A stretch of 64,000 nt of DNA, taken from positions 124,001-188,000 of the forward strand of contig CAVQBG010000026.1 of the NCBI GenBank assembly GCA_963710625.1, written 5' to 3'. The translations under genes and the position numbers were made by a program. Below are positions 8,498 through 17,410 of the stretch, piece after piece; within the stretch, counting starts at the first letter, position 1, and every line of letters starts with the position of its first letter. Source of the stretch: Sva-07 sp963710625 (GTDB taxonomy: Bacteria; Actinomycetota; Acidimicrobiia; Acidimicrobiales; Ilumatobacteraceae). The notes beneath the pieces were generated by a model. It did not search any database and was not told the DNA's origin. It saw only the letters and a program-made list of their open reading frames with translations.

Positions 8498-11400
8498 TCA
8501 TCCTCGCATCGAGTGCCGCGACAACGTGACGTCGATGCGAGCGATGGTGGCGGTCTGGTCGAAGACCTCGCGAGAGGTCTCCGGATCGAGTGTCGAACCC
8601 GAGACCTCGCGGCGGGTCCCGTCGGCGAAGGTGATCGCGATCATCGGTGGCGCGTCGGCGGCGGACACGACGACGGGGACGCGACAGATCGTGAACGCTG
8701 CGGTTCCTGGCGGCACATCGAGGTGCGATGGCCGACCCTCGACGTCGAGATGGGCGAGGGTTCCGGCCTCGGTCCGGAGCTCCGTTTCGCTGAACAGCAC
8801 CGATGTGAAGTGGATCGAGCCCTCCGACACCACGAGTCCGAGTTCGGCCCAGCGGGTGAGCAGTTCTTCCTTCACCTGCCCGGTCATGCCCGGCTGCTGG
8901 GCCCCGGCGTGAGCCGGTGTGTGCGAGTACGGATCGGTCGGGAACGCGCCGTATTCGACGGCGGTCCGGTTGAACCCGAGACCGCTTCGTACCCGGTCGT
9001 ACAGCCGGATCAGGCGGTCGAGCGACTCGCCCGCTGTTCCGGGTGGGGCCTCCAGGATCGACTCCTGCACGGCGACGAGCAGCTTGGCCACCATGTGCCA
9101 GTAGACCGACCCGATCCCTTCGAAGGCGTACATGGTCGAGGAGCGACCGGTGAACTCGTGATGGTTGAAGACGCGTTCGTACAGGTCGAGCACCTCGTCG
9201 GCGTGGTCGGTGACCAGCGGTCCCAAGTTGGTCGTGGCGAGGGAGTCCAGCGCCGCCGAGAGGTCAGCGGCGTTCGTGAAGTCGGCGTTGAAGTGGGTGT
9301 TCCCGTCGACATCTCGCACGATGATGTCGTCGTTGCCGGTGACGAGGAGCGCGCTGAGCAGCGGATTGGACTCGACCGCCTCGACCGGTACCTGGTTGCG
9401 TTCGAGGAACGCCGGCCTGCCGCGAGCCGGGTACAACACGAAACTGTCGACGTCGGCGCGGTACAGATCGGACTCGTACATCGTCTCGACGAGCGCAACG
9501 ATCTCGTCGATCTCGAGCAGGCCCGAGCTGATCGCTGCGACCTGCCCTTCGAGCATGGGCTGGAGTCGGCTGACGCTCGCCTGCGGCTGCGAACCGAGCC
9601 CGGAGAACGCAACCAGGTTGTAGGCGTCGTACATGCCGTCGGGCCGATGGGCAGCTCGCAGCGAATCGTCGAGATGCAGCATCGAGGTCCGAAGGAGGCG
9701 ACGCAGTGTCGCCGGAGCGATCGGTGTCGGTGCGGTCGGGCCCGCGGCATACAGGTGGCTGCGGTAGTCGTCGAACGCCGTGCCGAGATCGCGGACGACC
9801 TGGAAGCGCTCGCGATCGTCGATCGACGGTGCGCCGATCAGTTGCTGTTGTGCTTCCAGCACCGAGACGATGCGTTCGATCCATTCGACGACGTCCGCCG
9901 AGATGTGTACCTCCTCCGTCAGGCTGCTCGTCAGTTCGTCGATCAGTTGGAGGTAGCGACGGAGGTGGGCGAGCGTGACCATCGAGAGTCCGAACCCGAC
10001 GAGGGCATTGTTGGCATCGTTCCATTCGGGGCGCTGGGTGTTCATCCAGATCCCTCCCCGCGGCACGAAGTTGGAAATCTTGGCGAGGGCCGGGATGAGC
10101 AACTTCTCGAGCAGCGTCACGTGCAGGACGCCGCCGGTCGAGTCCGGTACGAGTCGCCCGTCGGCGCCGAGGCGATCGACCCGTTCGGCGATCGCGGTCG
10201 CTGCGGTCGAGTCGAACTCGATGGTGTCCTTCGGATCGCGCACCAACTGTTCGAACGGCGCAATTCGATAGGGGACGTTCGCGAACGAGTACGCGGACGC
10301 TCCCAGCTCCGCGGCGAGCCGCGCAGGGTCGTGTGCGCGCAGCGTGCGCAACAGCCGGTACAGGTAGACGATCTGGTGATCGCCCCAGTAGCCGATCCCG
10401 CTCCAGGGGTTCTCGGGTTCGAGGACCTCCCAGTCGATCCCGTCGCTGGTGATCCGATACGGGTTGTATCCGTCAGCGGTCGAAGCGTTGACGAACTTGG
10501 CGACGATCGACGGCAGGTATCCGGGGAAGCTCTGGCACAATGCCTCCCAGTTCTGAAAGATGTCGCGCCAGTTGCCCTGGTAGCTCAGCAACGGCTCGCC
10601 ATCGGCGTCTCGGACCCGGATCGCGAACTGGTTCCACGGTCGGCTCGGGTCGCCATGGCGTCGCGAGAACGACAACGGCAGGTATTCGTGCGCAAGTCTC
10701 CTCAGGTCTGGATTGCCGTTCTCGACCGCGCTGGTCCGGAGGTCGGCCACATCGATCGAGTCGGGGAGACCATCGAGCCAGTCGGCATGCTGGACGGCCA
10801 CGTCGCTGTTGCGTTCGGCGACGAAGGCGCGGAAGCGCACGGACTCGATCGCGTAGCCGGCTGCGAAGGTGCCACCGCGCATGACGTTGAACAGGGTGTT
10901 GGCCAGATGGTGGGCGTCGACCTTGGGCGACGCCGTCGTCTGCACGCCATCGGCACTCGCGACGATGTCGTGCAGTGCGGCTGAGCACCGATCGACGTCG
11001 TCGTCGAGTTCGCGCGACAGATCGTCGCTCGTCGCGAGCTCGAGGGTGAGCCGGGCGATGTCGGCATGGCTCTGGGCCACGTCGGCAACGACATGCCATC
11101 GCTGACACTGCCCGGGAGCGATGTCGACGGTGGCGCTGACCAGGAACGAGCCGGGGCGGCCGGTTCTCAGCGACGATCCCGTGAATGGAGCACCCTGTCG
11201 AGCCGCGGTGACCGCGTGCGGGTCGAGGCTGGTCGACGCCTCACTCAGACCCGTCGACCACACAGTGGTCGCTCGGAGTGCCTCGGCGGGTTCGGGAACA
11301 TCGACGATCAACGCCTCGAGGGTGAAGATGCCGATTCCGGACTCGGTGATCTCGCTGCGTCGGTAGGCGTTCGCGAGGTTGCTCATCTGCTGCTGGAACG

Positions 11401-11938
11401 GCACACCGACGCCCCACGGCATGACGTCGAGCAAGCCGTCGAGGATCTCGACCGTCAGCGGTTCGTGACCGGCGTGGTTGATCAACGACGCGGTTCGAAC
11501 CCAACCGAATCGATCCGACGGCGCCCAGCGGTAGCGCATCGTGAGTCCGAGCCCGAGATGCTGCTCCTCGAAGATCACGACGTTACCGAGCAGACTCTTG
11601 CGGAGGCTCCGTCGCGTGTCGGGATCGTCGCCCGTGAACGGTTCCCAGACGGTGGTCGCTTCCGGTGTGCGGACGCTCAGCACCGTCACCGGCCCCACGC
11701 GGCCGCTGAGGTGATGGAGGCGATCATCGGTCTCGTAGGGGAAGATGCACTGCTGCGCCTCGACGCGGCCGGCAGTCAGCCCGCCGGTACTCGAGAGGAA
11801 CATCCACAGGTCGGAGCTGCTCACGACACTCATCAGGAACGGGTCGATCTGGTCGATCGGAGAGATCCGGTACATCTCGATGCCGTCCAGCACTTCGATG
11901 TCCTCGTCGATCTCGTTGGCCACCGTGACCGTCATCAC
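8498..11938 (-). CDS. Large GH94-clan-like protein, candidate beta-1,3-glucan/oligoglucan phosphorylase (GH149/GH161-like)
   Basis: 1146 residues, no signal peptide. Residues about 40-290 are strand-rich and resemble the N-terminal beta-sandwich of inverting glucan phosphorylases. Residues about 340-800 are helical and look like an (alpha/alpha)6 barrel, with GNWRDIFQNWEAL (455-467) and RPEWNDANNALVGFG (636-650). Asp641 in the WND motif aligns by eye with the catalytic Asp of GH94 (WNDG). Length and context (GH16 laminarinase, GH3, sugar importer) fit the GH149/GH161 beta-1,3-glucan phosphorylases, which are also about 1,100 residues. Family assignment is an inference. GTG at 11938 and ATG at 11935 both follow GGAAGGAG. 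The lacI-type gene begins one base after its stop. Confidence 0.65.
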   Translation of the reverse strand: MMTVTVANEIDEDIEVLDGIEMYRISPIDQIDPFLMSVVSSSDLWMFLSSTGGLTAGRVEAQQCIFPYETDDRLHHLSGRVGPVTVLSVRTPEATTVWEPFTGDDPDTRRSLRKSLLGNVVIFEEQHLGLGLTMRYRWAPSDRFGWVRTASLINHAGHEPLTVEILDGLLDVMPWGVGVPFQQQMSNLANAYRRSEITESGIGIFTLEALIVDVPEPAEALRATTVWSTGLSEASTSLDPHAVTAARQGAPFTGSSLRTGRPGSFLVSATVDIAPGQCQRWHVVADVAQSHADIARLTLELATSDDLSRELDDDVDRCSAALHDIVASADGVQTTASPKVDAHHLANTLFNVMRGGTFAAGYAIESVRFRAFVAERNSDVAVQHADWLDGLPDSIDVADLRTSAVENGNPDLRRLAHEYLPLSFSRRHGDPSRPWNQFAIRVRDADGEPLLSYQGNWRDIFQNWEALCQSFPGYLPSIVAKFVNASTADGYNPYRITSDGIDWEVLEPENPWSGIGYWGDHQIVYLYRLLRTLRAHDPARLAAELGASAYSFANVPYRIAPFEQLVRDPKDTIEFDSTAATAIAERVDRLGADGRLVPDSTGGVLHVTLLEKLLIPALAKISNFVPRGGIWMNTQRPEWNDANNALVGFGLSMVTLAHLRRYLQLIDELTSSLTEEVHISADVVEWIERIVSVLEAQQQLIGAPSIDDRERFQVVRDLGTAFDDYRSHLYAAGPTAPTPIAPATLRRLLRTSMLHLDDSLRAAHRPDGMYDAYNLVAFSGLGSQPQASVSRLQPMLEGQVAAISSGLLEIDEIVALVETMYESDLYRADVDSFVLYPARGRPAFLERNQVPVEAVESNPLLSALLVTGNDDIIVRDVDGNTHFNADFTNAADLSAALDSLATTNLGPLVTDHADEVLDLYERVFNHHEFTGRSSTMYAFEGIGSVYWHMVAKLLVAVQESILEAPPGTAGESLDRLIRLYDRVRSGLGFNRTAVEYGAFPTDPYSHTPAHAGAQQPGMTGQVKEELLTRWAELGLVVSEGSIHFTSVLFSETELRTEAGTLAHLDVEGRPSHLDVPPGTAAFTICRVPVVVSAADAPPMIAITFADGTRREVSGSTLDPETSREVFDQTATIARIDVTLSRHSMRG

Positions 11939-11989
11939 CCATCACTCCTTCCGCCCCGCTCGTGCGATCACTACCGCAGGTTCCGTTGT

Positions 11990-12003
11990 TGAGAGCGCTC
12001 CCA
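11990..12003. promoter_or_regulatory. CebR-type operator, left copy (one mismatch)
   Basis: TGAGAGCGCTCCCA differs by one base from the perfect palindrome at 12066. It lies 52 bp upstream of the phosphorylase-like gene on the other strand and is well placed to repress the leftward operon. Confidence 0.7.
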
Positions 12004-12065
12004 GAGTATGCGGCACCCGAGGACCCCGATCAACAGTTGACTCACCGATTCGACTTCGCTTAGGT

Positions 12066-12079
12066 TGGGAGCGCTCCCA
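12066..12079. promoter_or_regulatory. CebR-type operator, right copy (perfect palindrome)
   Basis: TGGGAGCGCTCCCA is a perfect 14-bp palindrome and is identical to the operator known for CebR, the cello-oligosaccharide repressor of Streptomyces. It is likely bound by the LacI-type protein encoded at 7438-8496 and to control the rightward importer/GH16 operon. Confidence 0.8.
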
Positions 12080-12271
12080 GGAATCTGGGGGTCGGCTCGT
12101 TTTCGCTCGCGAACGCGAACTGTCAGAGGGGAATCGCGTGAACGCAATGTCGACAGAACGGAGCACGGGGGGCTCTGGCCGGACTGGTCAGCGGCGCCCG
12201 GGTGCTCCTCCGAGTCGTGCTGCACTTCCTCGATCCGCCGACGCAGATCACCATCAACAAGGGGAGAGACC

Positions 12272-13615
12272 ATGACAAGCAGGAAGTCAAAGACCCTCGC
12301 AACGCTCGTCGTTGCGGGGCTGGCAATCGCCGCATGCGGCAGTGACGACGACGGGGCTGACGACTCGTCAGCCGACGCCACGACGGCCGACGGAGCAAGC
12401 AGCGACCTCGAGGGGACGCTGCGGGTGCTGATCCACCAGAACCCGGCAGGCGTCGAGTTCTTCGAGAGCTTCAACGACGAGTTCGAGGCCGCGAATCCTG
12501 GGGTCACGATCGACCTCTCGATCGTCGAGGCTGACGCGCTCTCCACGACCAACCAGACCCGACTGACAGCGGAAGACATCGACGTCACCACGATCAGCCT
12601 GACCGGCTTCGACAAGCCGGTGCAGGATTACATGACCGACGCCGATCCGCCGCCGTGGCAGCAGCTGATCGATGCCGGGCTGATCAAGGATCTGAGCGGC
12701 GAGGCGTTCCTGGACAACTACGACGAGGCTGCCATCGACAGTTCGTCGTACAACGGCGGCGTCTACGCAGTCGCACTCGGCCGCACGACCTACAGCGGGA
12801 TGTTCGTGAACGACGACCTGCTCGCCGAGGTCGGCGTTGAGACGCCGACGACGTTCGACGAACTGGTCGCGGCCTGCGCCACGATCGAGGAAGCCGGCGA
12901 GAAGTGCATGATCGCCGGCGGTCAGGACGGCTGGCCGGTCCACGTCGGCACCTACGGTATTCTCGGCGCGCTGTACCCCGACCAGGAGGGCCTCGTCGAA
13001 GGCCTCTGGACCGGTGACGCCAAGTGGAACGATGATCAGGGCCTCGAACTGTTCGAGAAGTACGCAACCTTCGCCTCCTTGCTCGACGCGGAATCCGCCG
13101 GTCTCACCGGCGACTCCGCGGCCTCTCGCTTCACCGTTGGCGATGTCGCCTTCGGTCCGATGGGTGGCTGGAACGCCGGCACGATCGAGGACGCCGAGTT
13201 CGGATGGTCGTACGTCCCGTTCCCCGGGAGCGACGACGCTGCGAACAACCAGACCCTGTACGGCAAGGTCGACATGAGCCTTGCGGTTGCGGAGGACACT
13301 CCAGTCCCCGAGTTGGCCTCGGCGTATCTCGCCGCCTTCTCGGATCCCGACAGCTACGAAGCCTTCGCCAACGCCACGGGATACATCCCGACGCAGCCGA
13401 CCGCGGTGCTCGACAACACCCTCGGTGAGTCGATCACACCGATCCTGCAGGAGGGCAACTTCAGCATCGGCCTCGAGCAGTGGATGGTGCTTCCGAAGGG
13501 CGCCGGGCAGTGGGCCAACGGCTGGGAAGCCGCTCGCTGGCTGTACCTCGGCGACTTCAGCGATCCGGTCGAGGCGGCGAATCAGGCCCAGGCCGACTGG
13601 GAATCGGGACTCTGA
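12272..13615 (+). CDS. Sugar ABC transporter substrate-binding lipoprotein (beta-gluco-oligosaccharide importer)
   Basis: 447 residues. The lipoprotein signal ends at the lipobox LAIAACGSD, followed by a low-complexity Asp/Ser/Ala linker. The mature part is a family-1-type solute-binding protein (EFEAANPGVTIDLSIVEAD; later YIPTQPTAV). The ATG at 12272 is chosen because AGGGGAGAG lies just upstream and the signal peptide starts there. It heads the rightward operon with two permeases and a GH16 enzyme. No ATPase gene follows. Beta-glucan fragments are the likely ligand, by context only. Confidence 0.88.
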   Translation: MTSRKSKTLATLVVAGLAIAACGSDDDGADDSSADATTADGASSDLEGTLRVLIHQNPAGVEFFESFNDEFEAANPGVTIDLSIVEADALSTTNQTRLTAEDIDVTTISLTGFDKPVQDYMTDADPPPWQQLIDAGLIKDLSGEAFLDNYDEAAIDSSSYNGGVYAVALGRTTYSGMFVNDDLLAEVGVETPTTFDELVAACATIEEAGEKCMIAGGQDGWPVHVGTYGILGALYPDQEGLVEGLWTGDAKWNDDQGLELFEKYATFASLLDAESAGLTGDSAASRFTVGDVAFGPMGGWNAGTIEDAEFGWSYVPFPGSDDAANNQTLYGKVDMSLAVAEDTPVPELASAYLAAFSDPDSYEAFANATGYIPTQPTAVLDNTLGESITPILQEGNFSIGLEQWMVLPKGAGQWANGWEAARWLYLGDFSDPVEAANQAQADWESGL

Positions 13616-13647
13616 TCCGGGTCGAGGCACTGAACTAGTCTGAGCGG

Positions 13648-13679
13648 GTTGCGGACTGCCCTTCGAGGCGGTCCGCAAC
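13648..13679 (+). terminator. Intercistronic hairpin after the binding-protein gene
   Basis: A 13-bp stem (GTTGCGGACTGCC with GGCGGTCCGCAAC, one G-U pair) and a 6-base loop. There is no T-tract. Placed after the abundant binding-protein gene and before the permeases, it is more likely an mRNA-stabilising or attenuating structure than a full terminator. Confidence 0.65.
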
Positions 13680-13750
13680 TCCGCTCGGGTTCGTCGGCAG
13701 CTGCGCCGACACGATTCGACGATCACAACATCGAGATGCCGGGGGCAACG

Positions 13751-14677
13751 ATGGCCGCGAAGACCAGAAACATGTTCGGCGGGGGGAAACTCGCACGGTG
13801 GCTACCTTGGCTGATGCTCCTGCCAGGCCTCGGGTTCTACTTCCTGATTGGGGTCGGGCCATCGTTGGCCACCTTCATCTACTCGTTCACCGATGCGACC
13901 GGCATCCGTGGCCTCCCGATCAATTGGGTCGGCTTCGACAACTTCGACGAGTTTCTCTTCCAGGGCGCCCGCTCGCGTGACAACATCGACGCGCTGAAAC
14001 GAACCCTCATCTTCATGGTCCTGGTGACCACGATTCAGTTCACCGTCGGTCTGGTGATGGCGCTGCTCGTCAATCAGAAGCTCCGGGGCCGCTTGATCTT
14101 CCGGACCCTGTTCTTCGTGCCCGTCATCCTCGGCGTCGCCGTGCAGGGGCTGATGTGGAAGCTGTTCCTCCGGCCCGGCGGCGGTCCGATGGACTCGATC
14201 TTCGGATGGTTCGGATTGGAGTCACAATTCCTGAACGGTGAGAACGCGTTCTACTGGGTCATCGTCGTGCAGATCTGGGCCAATGCGGGGTTCACGATGG
14301 TCATCTTCCTGGCCGGGATGCAGACCATTCCAGCCGATCTCTACGAGGCGGCGGCAGTCGACGGCGCCAGCGGCTGGAACCTCTTCAAGAACATCACCTG
14401 GCCCCAGCTCACCCCCGCCATCAACACCAACTTCTTGCTGAACATCGTCGGTTCGCTGCAGGCGTGGATGCTGTTCCTCGTGCTGACCGGCTACAAGAAC
14501 GGTACCCAAGTGCTCGGGTACGTCGTCTACGCCGAGGCGTTCGGTGGGACCGGCAGCGGGTCGTTCCGTCAGGGATACGCGGCCGCAGCCTCGATCGTGC
14601 TGTTCATCCTCGTGTTGATGCTCGGGATGTCCGCCAACGCCTTCGTCAATCGGCGTGAAAGGAAGTACATGGCATGA
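13751..14677 (+). CDS. Sugar ABC transporter permease, MalF type
   Basis: 308 residues with about six membrane segments. The ATPase-contact EAA loop is visible as YEAAAVDGASGWNLFKNITWPQL. The family forms the membrane channel together with a MalG-type partner. ATG 13751 is used; ATG 13736, in the same frame, would add five residues, and neither has a strong ribosome site. Its stop overlaps the start of the next permease by 4 bases. Confidence 0.88.
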   Translation: MAAKTRNMFGGGKLARWLPWLMLLPGLGFYFLIGVGPSLATFIYSFTDATGIRGLPINWVGFDNFDEFLFQGARSRDNIDALKRTLIFMVLVTTIQFTVGLVMALLVNQKLRGRLIFRTLFFVPVILGVAVQGLMWKLFLRPGGGPMDSIFGWFGLESQFLNGENAFYWVIVVQIWANAGFTMVIFLAGMQTIPADLYEAAAVDGASGWNLFKNITWPQLTPAINTNFLLNIVGSLQAWMLFLVLTGYKNGTQVLGYVVYAEAFGGTGSGSFRQGYAAAASIVLFILVLMLGMSANAFVNRRERKYMA

Positions 14678-15555
14678 GTGTGCTCGACGAGTTCCCGATC
14701 GCGACGCCGGTCAAACCACCCCCTCGCGACAAGCAGGCGAGGCGCAGGAAGGCGCTGCGCAATGGCGCGTCGTACGCGATCCTGTTCCTCTTCGCCGCGT
14801 TCTACGTCGGCCCCTTGCTGATTCTCATCTTTGCGTCGATGAAGTCGCTGCCGGAGTTCTTCGCGGACCCGACCGGTCTCCCCGAGAGCTTCGAACTCGC
14901 CAACTTCGCCGATGCTTGGGATCTTGCCAACTTCCCGGGCTACCTGATGAACTCGCTGATCTATACGGTCGTGGCGACGGCGTTGTTCGTGGTCATGTCG
15001 GTCTTCGTCGCCTTCCCGATCGCTCGCGGCTACGTCAAGGGTGCCGGCGCACTGCTCACGCTCTACGTGGTGGCGCTGTTCCTGCCGCCGGCGTTGATCC
15101 CACAGTTCCAGCTGATCTTGAACCTCGGTCTCTTCAACACCCGACAGGGCTACATCTTGCTGTTCCTGATCAACCCGATCGGGCTGATCATCCTCGTCAA
15201 CTACATCAAGTCGATCCCGCGTGAGCTCGACGAGTCGGCGGCGATGGACGGCTGTGGGTACGTCCGGTTCGTGTGGTCGATTCTGATCCCGTTGATCAGG
15301 CCAGCGATCGCGACGGTGACGGTGATCCATGCGATCGGGATCTGGAACGAGCTGATTCTCGCCAACGTCTACCTGACCAACGAGGATCTCTACCCCATCA
15401 CCAAGGGTCTGATCGTCTTCGAAGGCGTGTACGGCAGCGACTGGCCCAAGCTCGCCGCTGCCGTGCTGATGCTGATGCTGCCGATGTTGGTGCTGTTCAT
15501 GTTCCTGCAGCGCTACATCATCTCCGGTTTGACGTCGGGCGCTGTCAAGGGCTGA
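14674..15555 (+). CDS. Sugar ABC transporter permease, MalG type
   Basis: 293 residues. A basic cytoplasmic N-terminus (KQARRRKALRNG) precedes about six membrane segments. The EAA-type loop reads ELDESAAMDGCGYVRFVWSILIPL, and the C-terminus LQRYIISGLTSGAVKG is characteristic of MalG-type subunits. It overlaps the first permease (ATGA) and is followed 29 bases later by the GH16 lipoprotein, so import and extracellular cleavage are co-expressed. Confidence 0.88.
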   Translation: MSVLDEFPIATPVKPPPRDKQARRRKALRNGASYAILFLFAAFYVGPLLILIFASMKSLPEFFADPTGLPESFELANFADAWDLANFPGYLMNSLIYTVVATALFVVMSVFVAFPIARGYVKGAGALLTLYVVALFLPPALIPQFQLILNLGLFNTRQGYILLFLINPIGLIILVNYIKSIPRELDESAAMDGCGYVRFVWSILIPLIRPAIATVTVIHAIGIWNELILANVYLTNEDLYPITKGLIVFEGVYGSDWPKLAAAVLMLMLPMLVLFMFLQRYIISGLTSGAVKG

Positions 15556-15584
15556 CCGGCCACTCGAAGGCCGAGAGCGACGCC

Positions 15585-16460
15585 ATGTCGAACACCAGGC
15601 CCAGAACCGGCCGATTCGCCCGATCGTTGACCATCGTCACGCTCGTCGTGGTCGCAGCGTGCGGGTCGGACGAAGGAGCGGCCGTGCAACCGCCGGAACC
15701 GATCCCGGTCGATCCACCCGACGGCATGGAGCTGGTCTGGAGCGACGAGTTCGACGGCGACGCGATCGATCTCGCTAACTGGACCTACGACATCGGCGGC
15801 TGGGGGTGGGGCAACGGCGAGGCCCAGTACTACACCGACCGCGCAGAGAACGCCCGGACCGAGAACGGGTTGCTGGTCATCGAGCTCCGCGAGGAGGAGT
15901 TCGACGGGTCGTACTACACGTCGGCCCGACTCAAGACGCAAGGGCTCCAGGAGTTCCAGTACGGTCGGCTCGAAGCACGCATCAAGGTGCCGAGCGGTAG
16001 CGGAACCTGGCCCGCGTTCTGGATGCTGGGCGCCAACTTCGACGCCGACTCGGACGACCCGGCCCAGCAGTGGCCCAACGTCGGCGAGATCGACATCATG
16101 GAATACGTCGGTCGGGAGCCGGATCTGGTGCTCGGCACCATCCACGGCCCGGGCTATGCGGGTGCCGGCGGCCGGTCGCGGTGGAATCGGCAGGAGTTCC
16201 TGATCGCCGACGATTTCCACACGTTTGCGATCGACTGGGATGCGCAAGGGATCCGTTTCTTCTTCGACGACGATATGTACTTCGACATCGGCCCCGACGA
16301 CCTGGGCGAGCGCGAGTGGGTATTCGACCAGCCGTTCTTCTTCATCCTCAACCTGGCGCTCGGGGGCACGCTGGGCGGCACCGTCGACCCCGACCTCGAG
16401 TACCCGATCCAGTACTACGTCGACTACGTGCGGGTCTACCAGGAGATCCCGGACGCCTGA
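15585..16460 (+). CDS. GH16 endo-beta-1,3-glucanase (laminarinase-like) lipoprotein
   Basis: 291 residues. The lipoprotein signal has its lipobox Cys at residue 26 (VVVAACGSD), so the enzyme is probably anchored on the outer face of the membrane. The GH16 catalytic motif GEIDIMEYVG supplies Glu168, Asp170 and Glu173. The bulge-type EIDIME, with a Met before the last Glu, is typical of laminarinases rather than kappa-carrageenases. Other family phrases are GWGNGEAQYYTD and TWPAFWMLG. It is the last gene of the importer operon and predicts beta-1,3-glucan as the substrate of the locus. Confidence 0.9.
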   Translation: MSNTRPRTGRFARSLTIVTLVVVAACGSDEGAAVQPPEPIPVDPPDGMELVWSDEFDGDAIDLANWTYDIGGWGWGNGEAQYYTDRAENARTENGLLVIELREEEFDGSYYTSARLKTQGLQEFQYGRLEARIKVPSGSGTWPAFWMLGANFDADSDDPAQQWPNVGEIDIMEYVGREPDLVLGTIHGPGYAGAGGRSRWNRQEFLIADDFHTFAIDWDAQGIRFFFDDDMYFDIGPDDLGEREWVFDQPFFFILNLALGGTLGGTVDPDLEYPIQYYVDYVRVYQEIPDA

Positions 16461-16500
16461 GCGAGCGCGGCTCCGATCACGACCGGCCGACAACCTGTTG

Positions 16501-16572
16501 CGCCCTCGGCAGGATTCGAACCTGCGCACACGGCTCCGGAGGCCGATGCTCTATCCCCTGAGCTACGAGGGC
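16501..16572 (-). tRNA. tRNA-Arg (anticodon CCG)
   Basis: Read on the minus strand, the acceptor stem GCCCTCG pairs with CGAGGGC, and the D-arm GCTCAGGGGATAGAGC is present. The anticodon loop CTCCGGA gives anticodon CCG, and the T-arm contains GGTTCGAATCC. The length is 72 bases without an encoded CCA. It decodes CGG arginine codons, which are common in this GC-rich DNA. Confidence 0.95.
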
Positions 16573-16602
16573 AGGGAGCCATGAGGCTACCGGTGACGCC
16601 AG

Positions 16603-16633
16603 CGTACGAGATGTGCCGGGCACATCTCGTACG
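16603..16633 (-). terminator. Terminator-like hairpin after deoC
   Basis: Perfect 15-bp arms (CGTACGAGATGTGCC and its complement) with a single-base centre. The structure abuts the deoC stop codon. It lacks a T-tract but is strong and lies exactly at the gene end, between deoC and the tRNA. Confidence 0.7.
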
Positions 16634-17410
16634 TCAGTAGGAACCGGTGGGTGGTGGCGGGGCGCTTCCGTCGAGTTCCGCGAGGAGGGCGTCGAGGACG
16701 CCGCTCGCGCCGTATCGGAACGTCGCCGGAGTCGCCCAGCCCTCCCCCATCACGCCGTCGGCGAGGTCGAGATACGCCATGGCGTCGTCGAAGCTGCGGA
16801 TACCACCCGACGGCTTGAGACCGACCGTGCGTCCGGCCTCGGCCGCTACGGCGATCTCGCCGAGCATCGCCCGGGCGGCGTGGAGCGACGCACCCTCGGC
16901 GATCTTGCCGGTCGACGTCTTCACGAAATCGGCGCCGTTCTCGATGGCGAGGCGCGCTGCTGCGGCGACCGACTCCGGACCGGGGTGGGCACCCGACTCG
17001 AGGATCACCTTGAGCAGCCTCGGCGGCTCGACCAGCGCCGAGATCGCAGCGACCATCTCGCCCGCGCGCTCGGAGTCGCCATCGAGGAACGCTCGGTAGG
17101 GCAGCACCAGGTCGATGTCGTCGGCGCCAGCGGCGAGCGCCGTCCGTGTCAGGTCGACGACGTCGACGACCGCGTCGTCACCCGACGGGAAGTTCACGAC
17201 GGTCGCCACCCGCACAGCTGAACCGTCGAGCGACTCGGCACAGCGGGCGACGAACTCCGGCCACACGCACACCGCCGCGGTGCCGTGCTCGCGGGCGCGG
17301 CGACACAACTCGTCGATGCCGTCGGGAGCGTGATCATCGGAGAGGTCGGTCAGGTCGATCAATCCGATTGCACGGCGGGCACGTTCGGTGCGATCAGGTA
17401 GGTCGTTCAT
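16634..17410 (-). CDS. deoC: Deoxyribose-phosphate aldolase
   Basis: 258 residues, class I aldolase of the DeoC family. The Schiff-base lysine is Lys164 in DFVKTSTGK. The second active-site lysine is Lys199 in GLKPSGGIR and the proton-relay Asp100 lies in DDIDLVLPYRA. It cleaves 2-deoxyribose-5-phosphate to acetaldehyde and glyceraldehyde-3-phosphate in deoxynucleoside catabolism. Its ATG overlaps the stop of the upstream DUF4032 gene, so the two are coupled although their functions are not obviously related. Confidence 0.93.
   Translation of the reverse strand: MNDLPDRTERARRAIGLIDLTDLSDDHAPDGIDELCRRAREHGTAAVCVWPEFVARCAESLDGSAVRVATVVNFPSGDDAVVDVVDLTRTALAAGADDIDLVLPYRAFLDGDSERAGEMVAAISALVEPPRLLKVILESGAHPGPESVAAAARLAIENGADFVKTSTGKIAEGASLHAARAMLGEIAVAAEAGRTVGLKPSGGIRSFDDAMAYLDLADGVMGEGWATPATFRYGASGVLDALLAELDGSAPPPPTGSY

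Larger units (their letters stand above)
11939..12271. promoter_or_regulatory. Divergent control region of the beta-glucan locus
   Basis: This 333-bp stretch has no convincing gene. It separates the leftward phosphorylase-like/lacI/GH3 operon from the rightward importer/GH16 operon. It contains two LacI/CebR-type operators (11990-12003 and 12066-12079). Their centres are 76 bp apart, so each could cover one of the two divergent promoters. The 190 bp between the right operator and the importer start hold no further motif that I can support and probably form the untranslated leader. Confidence 0.7.

Noticed and set aside
8309..10984. 891-codon open frame on the plus strand
   Set aside because: It lies antisense to the phosphorylase-like and lacI genes, with no recognisable domain and a biased Arg/Val/Glu composition typical of a shadow frame.
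16501..16633. tRNA-Arg with nearby inverted repeat as a genomic-island attachment site
   Set aside because: No integrase gene and no repeated tRNA 3' end was seen; the inverted repeat is better read as the deoC terminator.
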